NCBI GenBank assembly: GCA_946411505.1
Contig: CAMKEG010000006.1
Span: 62,001 to 126,000, forward strand
From: an uncultured Treponema sp.
GTDB lineage: Bacteria; Spirochaetota; Spirochaetia; Treponematales; Treponemataceae
Reading direction: 5' to 3'
DNA: 64,000 nt
Position 1 is the stretch's first letter. Each line of letters starts with the position of its first letter. Under the pieces are notes generated by a model. It was not told the origin of the DNA. It saw nothing but the letters and a program-made list of their open reading frames with translations, and did not search any database. Positions 58,364-64,000 of the stretch are shown one piece after another. The position numbers were made by a program, and so were the translations under genes.

Positions 58364-59989
58364 ATGTCAATTCAACTTTTAGACTGCACGCTTCGTGATG
58401 GAGCGTACATAAACAATTCGGACTTTGGAGAGCCCGCGTTAAAGGGCATCATAAAGCATTTGCAGGACGCGCGCGTTGAGATTATTGAGTGCGGCTGGCT
58501 GAAGGACGCGGCCCATAAAGATGGAAGCAGCTATTTTCATGTTCCTGCTGACGCGGTGCGATATCTTTTGGAAAAAAAGCCCGGCGCAATTTATGTGGCG
58601 ATGATAGATTACAACCGCTATGACGATTCTGTTCTGCCGCAATGCGACGGAAAGTCTTTGGACGCCATCCGCGTTGTGTTTCCGCACGGAAAGCACGAGG
58701 AAGGAATAGCGATTGGAAACAGAATCGCGCAAAAGGGCTACAAGGTGTTTTACCAGGCGGCCAACACGCTAGCTTATTCTGACGAAGACCTTGCCGTTCT
58801 TGCGGAAGCCATGAACAAGGCAAAGCCCGTCGCCGTTTCCATCGTTGACACTTTTGGCGCTATGTACGAGGACGACCTTGCCCGCATCTTTGCGATACTT
58901 GACAAGCGCCTTGACAATTCAATAAAACTCGGCTTTCACGCGCACAACAACCAGCAGTTGGCTTTTGCCTTGTCTTCTACATTTGTGGAACTTGCCGAAA
59001 AGTCCGGACGTGACGCCATCGCGGATTCCTCTCTTTGCGGAATGGGCCGCGGCGCCGGCAACACGACCACGGAGCTTATGGCAAGCTATCTAAACAGAAA
59101 GCGCCACAAGAATTACGACATGAACGAAATTCTTGACGCGATTGACATGTACATGACCGGCTTTGCGGAAAAGTATTCGTGGGGATATTCAACGCCGTAT
59201 TTTATCGCGGGCTTGTACCAGTGCCATGTGAACAACATCGCTTACTTGCAAAAAAACCACCGAGCCAACGCGCGCGACATGAGCAACATCATCGCTTCCT
59301 TGACCCAGGACGAGCGCCGCGCTTATGACTATGACTTGCTTGAAAAAAAATATTTGGAAAACCAAGACAGAATCATAGACGACTCTGAAGCTCTTAAGGC
59401 ATTGAAGGAAAGTTTTAGCGACAAGAAAATTCTCTTGCTCGCTCCCGGAAAGACAATAATAACGGAAAAAGAAAAAATCGACGCCTTTATAAAAAGAGAG
59501 AAGCCTGTTGTCGTCGCCGTGAACGCGATTCATAAGGGCTATGACTGTGACTATGTAATGTTTATCAATTCCGTTCGCTACAAGTACGCAAAAGAATCTT
59601 ATGCGCAAGAATTTTCGAAGCATAAAAAAATTCTTCTTTCAAACATAAAGACTGCGGGGTTGGAAGATGAATTGATTGTTAACTTTTACAATGTCATCAA
59701 AAGAGGCTGGGAGCATTTTGACAACGCCGTTATCTGCTGTCTGCGCTTGATGAACAAATTGGACGTTTCTAATGTCGCGCTTGCGGGCTTTGACGGCTTT
59801 AAGACGGCGTATAACGAAAGCTACGCGGACTCTTCTTTGCCGACGCTTAATCCAAACGGCAAGTGGGCGGAATTGAATGAGGAAATCAAAAATATGTTCA
59901 GCGACTTTGTGTTGTCGTCAAAGGACAAGATGCGCTTGGAATTTGTTACGGAAAGTATTTTTTCGGAATGTCTTGAGGCGGTGAAATGA
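58364..59989 (+). CDS. HMGL-type aldolase fused to an additional C-terminal domain
   Basis: A 541-residue protein. Residues 1-about 275 form an HMGL/DRE-TIM barrel like 4-hydroxy-2-oxovalerate aldolase: LLDCTLRDGAYINNSDFGEP (metal Asp and catalytic Arg of the T-L-R-D-G motif), VSIVDTFGAMYEDDLARIFA, LGFHAHNNQQLAFALSS (metal-binding His-x-His) and CGMGRGAGNTTTELMASYL. Such enzymes make or cleave 4-hydroxy-2-oxoacids, usually using pyruvate. Residues about 345-541 (KILLLAPGKTIITEKEKIDA, VVAVNAIHKGYDCDYVMFIN) form a Rossmann-like domain of unknown role. It overlaps the ThDP enzyme gene by 4 bp (ATGA), so the two likely act together on the CDP-sugar. Confidence 0.75.
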   Translation: MSIQLLDCTLRDGAYINNSDFGEPALKGIIKHLQDARVEIIECGWLKDAAHKDGSSYFHVPADAVRYLLEKKPGAIYVAMIDYNRYDDSVLPQCDGKSLDAIRVVFPHGKHEEGIAIGNRIAQKGYKVFYQAANTLAYSDEDLAVLAEAMNKAKPVAVSIVDTFGAMYEDDLARIFAILDKRLDNSIKLGFHAHNNQQLAFALSSTFVELAEKSGRDAIADSSLCGMGRGAGNTTTELMASYLNRKRHKNYDMNEILDAIDMYMTGFAEKYSWGYSTPYFIAGLYQCHVNNIAYLQKNHRANARDMSNIIASLTQDERRAYDYDLLEKKYLENQDRIIDDSEALKALKESFSDKKILLLAPGKTIITEKEKIDAFIKREKPVVVAVNAIHKGYDCDYVMFINSVRYKYAKESYAQEFSKHKKILLSNIKTAGLEDELIVNFYNVIKRGWEHFDNAVICCLRLMNKLDVSNVALAGFDGFKTAYNESYADSSLPTLNPNGKWAELNEEIKNMFSDFVLSSKDKMRLEFVTESIFSECLEAVK

Positions 59990-61764
59990 AAGTTTCAGAT
60001 TTAGTGTTTGAGTACATCTCCAATCTTGGCGTAAAGCATGTCTTTTATTTGCCTGGCGGCGGCGCCATGCATCTTGACGATTCTCTTGGCCACAACAAAA
60101 ATCTCACGCCAATATGCATGTTGCACGAGCAGCCATGTTCAATCGCGGCGGAAGCGTACGCGCGAATAAGCGGCGGCTTTGGCGTTTGCGTGGTGACAAG
60201 CGGCCCCGGCGCCACGAACACCGTGACAGGCCTTGCCGGCGCTTGGCTTGACGCGACGCCCGTGATTTTTATTTCCGGACAGGCGAAGCGGGCTGACTTG
60301 GTTGGCGGCCAAAAGATTCGCCAGTTTGGCATTCAGGAAGTCAATGTCGTTGAATTGGTCAAGTCTGTTACAAAATACGCCGCGCAAGTCAAAGAGCCTG
60401 ATGACATTCTTTACGAGCTGGACAAAGCTGTCGCCCTTGCAAAAGAAGGAAAGCCCGGCCCCGTTTGGCTTGACATTCCTCTTGACATTCAAGCCTCGCA
60501 GGTGGATCCGGAGAGCCTTCCGCACTTTTCAAAAAAAATGCCAGCTTATGAATGCAAGGAAAGCGACGTGAGGAAAACCATCGAGCTTTTTAACAAGGCG
60601 GAACGGCCGCTCGTTCTTTTAGGAAACGGCATACGCCTTGCCAACGCGATTCCGGAAATGGAAGCGTTGATAAAAAAACTTAATGTTCCTGTAATGACAA
60701 CTTGGAACGGCGTTGACTTGATAGAGGACGACAACCCCTTGTTTTTTGGCCGTCCGGGAGCGGTTGGGCATAGGCACGCGAATTTCATCCAGCAAAACGC
60801 TGATTTTGTTTTGACGATTGGAACCCGCCTTAACTTGCTTTCCACAGGCTACGACTTTGAGAGCTTTTTGCGCAACGCAAAGCATGTTATGGTGGAAATT
60901 GACGAAAACGAGATGAAAAAACGTAGCGTTCATCCTTATCTAAAAATTCACGCCGACGCGAAGTCTTTTTTGCAAAAAATGCTTTTGAACGCTGACAAAA
61001 TCGCTGGCAAGAATCGGGACGCTTGGTGGAAATACTGCCGCGACATAAAGGCGCGGTATCCTCTTTTTGTTCCAGAACAAACTCCAGACGGGGAAGGAAT
61101 CAACACGTACAAGCTTGTTGACTGCCTTACGGAAAAAATGACCGGCAATGATATTTTTCAGTTTACGAGTTCCGGAACCGGCGCCGACATTTCCATGTAT
61201 TCATTTAGGATTAAAAAAGGCCAGAGGGCGTTCCTTACCAAGGGGCTTGCTTCGATGGGCTTTGACCTTTCCGCTTGCATTGGCTCGTGCGTCGCGAGCG
61301 GAAAGCGGCGGACTGTTTGCATAACCGGCGACGGCGGCTTTTTGATGAATGTCCAAGAGCTTGCCACGCTAAAATATTTGAATTTGCCGGTGAAGATTTT
61401 TATTCTTTGCAACGACGGCTACGGAATGATTTACAATTCCCAAAACGGCAACTTCAAGCGCCTTACGGGTTGCACAAAAGAAAGCGGGCTTGGAATGCCG
61501 GAAATGAAATCCGTGGTGGAAGGCTTTGGCGTAAAATGTTTTGAAGCGTCTGACGAGTCCAAACTGGCCGATACGATTGACGAGGTTCTTTCTTATGACG
61601 GGCCTTGCGTTTGCAATGTAAAGGTTTTCATCGGCCAGAAAATTCTTCCGCGCCAAACAAACTATATGAAAGAAGACGGACAAATGGCAAGCCGACCGCT
61701 TGAAGACATGTCTCCGCTTTTGGAAAGAGATGAGTTTGCTGGCAATATGATAGGAGAAAAATAA
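59986..61764 (+). CDS. Acetolactate-synthase-like ThDP-dependent carboligase
   Basis: A 592-residue ThDP enzyme with the three-domain layout of acetolactate synthase. N-terminal Pyr domain: VFYLPGGGAMHLDD, and CMLHEQPCSIAAEAYARISG with the catalytic Glu in HEQ. The middle domain has PLVLLGNGIRLANAIPEMEA. The PP domain has CITGDGGFLMNVQELATLKY with the G-D-G...N ThDP motif ending at FILCNDGYGMIY. In a CDP-dideoxysugar cluster the nearest known parallel is YerE, which joins a two-carbon unit from pyruvate to C-4 of CDP-3,6-dideoxy-4-keto-glucose in yersiniose synthesis. The aldolase next to it suggests another 2-oxoacid as donor. Confidence 0.78.
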   Translation: MKVSDLVFEYISNLGVKHVFYLPGGGAMHLDDSLGHNKNLTPICMLHEQPCSIAAEAYARISGGFGVCVVTSGPGATNTVTGLAGAWLDATPVIFISGQAKRADLVGGQKIRQFGIQEVNVVELVKSVTKYAAQVKEPDDILYELDKAVALAKEGKPGPVWLDIPLDIQASQVDPESLPHFSKKMPAYECKESDVRKTIELFNKAERPLVLLGNGIRLANAIPEMEALIKKLNVPVMTTWNGVDLIEDDNPLFFGRPGAVGHRHANFIQQNADFVLTIGTRLNLLSTGYDFESFLRNAKHVMVEIDENEMKKRSVHPYLKIHADAKSFLQKMLLNADKIAGKNRDAWWKYCRDIKARYPLFVPEQTPDGEGINTYKLVDCLTEKMTGNDIFQFTSSGTGADISMYSFRIKKGQRAFLTKGLASMGFDLSACIGSCVASGKRRTVCITGDGGFLMNVQELATLKYLNLPVKIFILCNDGYGMIYNSQNGNFKRLTGCTKESGLGMPEMKSVVEGFGVKCFEASDESKLADTIDEVLSYDGPCVCNVKVFIGQKILPRQTNYMKEDGQMASRPLEDMSPLLERDEFAGNMIGEK

Positions 61765-61765
61765 G

Positions 61766-62995
61766 ATGGCAACGCGAAAGGTGCAAAAACAATTAAATGA
61801 AAAAATCAGGCAGAAAACAACATATGTCAAAAAAGGCAAACGGCCTGAAATTTCGGTTTTAATACCATATTACAATGACGAAGATTTTTTGAGTCAGTCC
61901 ATACAGTCTGTTTTGGATCAATCTTACACCGATTTTGAGCTTGTTCTAATAAACCACGCTTGCACAGACTCAAGCCGTGCCATAGCGCACTCTTTTAATG
62001 ATAAGAGAATTATCCACGTCGATTTGCCTACAAATGCCGGCGCTGGTGGCGGTGTGATTTTTGAATCATTTTTGAATGTGGCAAGAGGAGAATACTTGAA
62101 GTTATTTTGCGCGGATGATTTGCTTCATGATAATTTTTTAGAAGAGGCTATGATTTTTTTTAAGAAAAATCCCGACAAAAGCATATTTTTTACGGATATG
62201 AATTTCATAGATTCTGATGGAAAAAATGAAGGGCACTCTTGGTTTCAATATCGAGGCTTTAATATTAATGACGCGGATGAATATGATGTGTTAAGAAATT
62301 ACTTTCATGGGAATTCTATATTACCGTTGCCCGCAAGTATTTTTAAGCGGAGTTTGGCGGATAAAATAGAAATTGATTATACTCTTGTTATGGAGTTTGA
62401 TGTTTTGCTGTGGATGCGCCTTATGGCTGCTGGCGGAAAAATTGGATTCTCCGATTATTGCTTTGTTGACTATCGTGTACACCAAAATCAAACAAGTTCT
62501 AGCGGGCATAAAAATAAAGCATATGTGCAATCCGCCTTTGAACAGGAAATAATTCTTGATGAATTTATGGGCATTATGGATTTGAAACTTTTGGAGTCCA
62601 TAGTACTCAACGCAATAGTTTTTGACGTAAACAAGATTGTAAAACTAAAAAACAAGGATGTTCTTGCAAAATTTTTGTATGCAAGATTTTTGTTGAAAAA
62701 TGTTAACAATTTTCCGTATCAACGGTGTGGATATAAGTATATTCATTCTTTGTTTCAGGATGAAAACGCTAGAAATATATTGCTTAACGAGTATAATTAT
62801 TCTATAAAAGATTTTAGGCATGACTACAGTTCTTTGGACCTTTCAATAAATTCAGATTTGCTTAGCTATTTTTATTGCGGAGGTTTCCGAGGAGGGAATC
62901 TAAATGGACTTGGAATAAAAGGTCTTGCAAAAGAAGTTCTAAGACTTGTCTTTAGAAAGCTCGTGCCAAGAAAGGACAAGCTTATACCGTTGTGA
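61766..62995 (+). CDS. GT2-family glycosyltransferase, paralogue 2
   Basis: A 409-residue enzyme with a basic N-terminal extension of about 28 residues, then PEISVLIPYYNDEDFLSQSI, DQSYTDFELVLINHACTDSS, HVDLPTNAGAGGGVIFESFL and EYLKLFCADDLLHDNFLEEA, matching the paralogue at 53988 over the catalytic part. The C-terminal half is more different and AT-rich (from about 62100). GGAGAAA lies upstream, with one base between it and the ThDP gene. It probably adds a residue similar to, but not the same as, its paralogue's. Confidence 0.83.
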   Translation: MATRKVQKQLNEKIRQKTTYVKKGKRPEISVLIPYYNDEDFLSQSIQSVLDQSYTDFELVLINHACTDSSRAIAHSFNDKRIIHVDLPTNAGAGGGVIFESFLNVARGEYLKLFCADDLLHDNFLEEAMIFFKKNPDKSIFFTDMNFIDSDGKNEGHSWFQYRGFNINDADEYDVLRNYFHGNSILPLPASIFKRSLADKIEIDYTLVMEFDVLLWMRLMAAGGKIGFSDYCFVDYRVHQNQTSSSGHKNKAYVQSAFEQEIILDEFMGIMDLKLLESIVLNAIVFDVNKIVKLKNKDVLAKFLYARFLLKNVNNFPYQRCGYKYIHSLFQDENARNILLNEYNYSIKDFRHDYSSLDLSINSDLLSYFYCGGFRGGNLNGLGIKGLAKEVLRLVFRKLVPRKDKLIPL

Positions 62996-63031
62996 GATTT
63001 TTAAAAATAATTTGATAGCAAAATTTTTTTG

Positions 63032-63059
63032 TTGACTAGAAGGGTTGTGCACATAATTT
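63032..63059 (+). promoter_or_regulatory. Possible internal promoter before the last SDR gene
   Basis: TTGACT (63032-63037), 16-nt spacer, TAATTT (63054-63059), in the 79-bp gap before the ATG at 63075. This is the only sizeable gap in the last 8 kb of the locus. Confidence 0.4.
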
Positions 63060-63074
63060 TTGGTTTGGACTTGT

Positions 63075-63956
63075 ATGAAAAAAATTCTTCTTACCGGCGC
63101 TACCGGAATGATTGGAAGCGCGATTGTCCGCGAGGCGTTAAAGCAAAATTGTGAAATAACTTGCATTGTAAGGAAAGGCTCGCCGCGCGCCGTGAATATT
63201 CTGCAAGACAGACGCGTCCGTGTTGTTGAATGTGACATTTCGGATTACAAGACGCTGGAGCTTGAAGGCTTTTATGACGTTTTCATGCACCTTGCTTGGG
63301 ACAAAACTTCCGTTGGCGGTCGCGACGACGTGGACTGCCAGTTGCGGAACGTCGAGTATGCGCTGGATGCGGTTCGCCTTGCCAAGCGTGCGGGCTGCTC
63401 TGTTTTTATAGGCGCCGGAAGTCAGGCGGAATACGGCGTTCAAAACGTTCCGTTGACGCCGGATTTGCCGGTGAAGCCAGAAAGCGGATATGGCATAGCG
63501 AAATACGCGGCCGGAAAATTTTCCGCCATGTTGTGCAAGCAGTTTGGCATGCGCTTTAATTGGCTGCGAATTTTAAGTGTTTACGGTCCCAATGACGGCG
63601 AAAATACTTTGATTAGCTATGTCGTCCGCGAATTTAAGGCCGGCCGCAGCCCCGAGCTTACAAAGTGCGCTCAGACTTGGGATTACCTTCACTGCGACGA
63701 CGCGGCCCGTGCTTTTTTAGCCGTGGCCGACCGCGGCGTTGACGGAAAATTTTATCCGCTTGGAAGCGGGCGGGGAAGCCCCCTTTCGGAATATGTAATG
63801 GAACTGCAAAAGAGAATTGCGCCCGCCGTTCCAGTAAAGTTTGGAGTTAAGGAATACTATCCCCACCAGCCAATGTTTCTTGTGGCAGACATAAGCGAAT
63901 TGATGGTGGACACCGGCTGGAAGCCGCAGGTTGAATTTTGGGGGATGGAAGCTTGA
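63075..63956 (+). CDS. NAD(P)-dependent SDR, candidate reductase of the CDP-sugar pathway
   Basis: A 293-residue extended SDR: ILLTGATGMIGSAIVREALK (cofactor motif), VFMHLAWDKTSVGGRDDVDC, FIGAGSQAEYGVQNVPLTPD and SGYGIAKYAAGKFSAMLCKQ with the Tyr-x3-Lys pair. RILSVYGPNDGENTLISYVV and WDYLHCDDAARAFLAVADRG follow. In yersiniose synthesis a second enzyme (YerF) reduces the branch carbonyl after the ThDP step; abequose and related sugars use an SDR reductase (RfbJ) at C-4. This gene could play either part; the sequence alone does not decide. Base use is chromosome-like again. Only 44 bp follow before the window ends, with nothing recognisable. Confidence 0.78.
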   Translation: MKKILLTGATGMIGSAIVREALKQNCEITCIVRKGSPRAVNILQDRRVRVVECDISDYKTLELEGFYDVFMHLAWDKTSVGGRDDVDCQLRNVEYALDAVRLAKRAGCSVFIGAGSQAEYGVQNVPLTPDLPVKPESGYGIAKYAAGKFSAMLCKQFGMRFNWLRILSVYGPNDGENTLISYVVREFKAGRSPELTKCAQTWDYLHCDDAARAFLAVADRGVDGKFYPLGSGRGSPLSEYVMELQKRIAPAVPVKFGVKEYYPHQPMFLVADISELMVDTGWKPQVEFWGMEA

Positions 63957-64000
63957 ATAAAGGCTAGCTGACACTTTGCGACTGCATCTTTTCATTCAAG

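Noticed and set aside
59986-61764. Housekeeping acetolactate synthase (ilvB)
   Set aside because: No ilvN/ilvC neighbours, and it overlaps the aldolase gene inside a CDP-sugar cluster; a biosynthetic carboligase fits better, though this is not proven.
1-64000. tRNA, rRNA or tmRNA genes
   Set aside because: I looked through the intergenic stretches and saw no cloverleaf with a TTC-type T-loop or any rRNA segment; short or unusual RNAs could still be missed by eye.

Overview
The window looks like chromosomal DNA of a spirochaete, most likely a Treponema outside the pallidum group. Two periplasmic-type FlaB flagellins stand beside flaG and fliD, and several secreted proteins have no recognisable relatives outside treponemes. 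Intergenic DNA carries copies of a structured repeat. Most genes favour G/C-ending codons; blocks inside the last third are clearly AT-rich and look acquired.

Layout. 1-4358: flagellar block on the minus strand (fliD, cut by the window edge; flaG; two flaB genes, each with its own promoter). 4600-12470: a lipoprotein with a G9 tract in its signal peptide, rdgB, a sigma-factor-like protein, and a 1477-residue acidic/TPR membrane protein that may be a flagellar collar component. 12468-21091: a SEC59-type kinase homologue, membrane and secreted proteins, a U32 protein, ssb and a 636-residue unknown. 21436-32401: hisC, a phosphoesterase, a degenerate nucleotidyl cyclase, an FGE-like protein, corA, and the complete sufCBDSU iron-sulfur operon on the minus strand. 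32641-41080: malQ, then rpe with three overlapping envelope/TPR genes, then recA-folK-scpA.

41247-64000 is a surface-polysaccharide locus. It begins with a divergent NusG-family antiterminator (LoaP-like). A consensus promoter then drives a leader of about 176 nt with a bulged hairpin and a terminator-like structure before gmd. At least 18 plus-strand genes follow: GDP-fucose synthesis (gmd, fcl), a Wzm/Wzt-type ABC exporter, glycosyltransferases, a glycosyltransferase-acetyltransferase fusion, and a CDP-3,6-dideoxyhexose set (rfbF, rfbG, rfbH). The set is followed by an HMGL-type aldolase fusion, an acetolactate-synthase-like ThDP enzyme and an SDR. Together these suggest a branched-chain deoxysugar built by joining a 2-oxoacid-derived unit to a CDP-4-keto sugar. 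Gene scars, an IS256-family fossil, AT-rich cassettes and G-tracts indicate repeated remodelling.

Recurring signals: (i) six copies of an approximately 80-200 bp palindromic element whose stems change in a compensatory way; (ii) near-consensus sigma-70 promoters whose -10 box ends 6-10 nt before the start codon in eight genes, implying leaderless mRNAs; (iii) G7-G9 tracts in coding sequence, candidates for slipped-strand phase variation. Everything was read by eye; no database search was run, so names of less conserved proteins are inferences.
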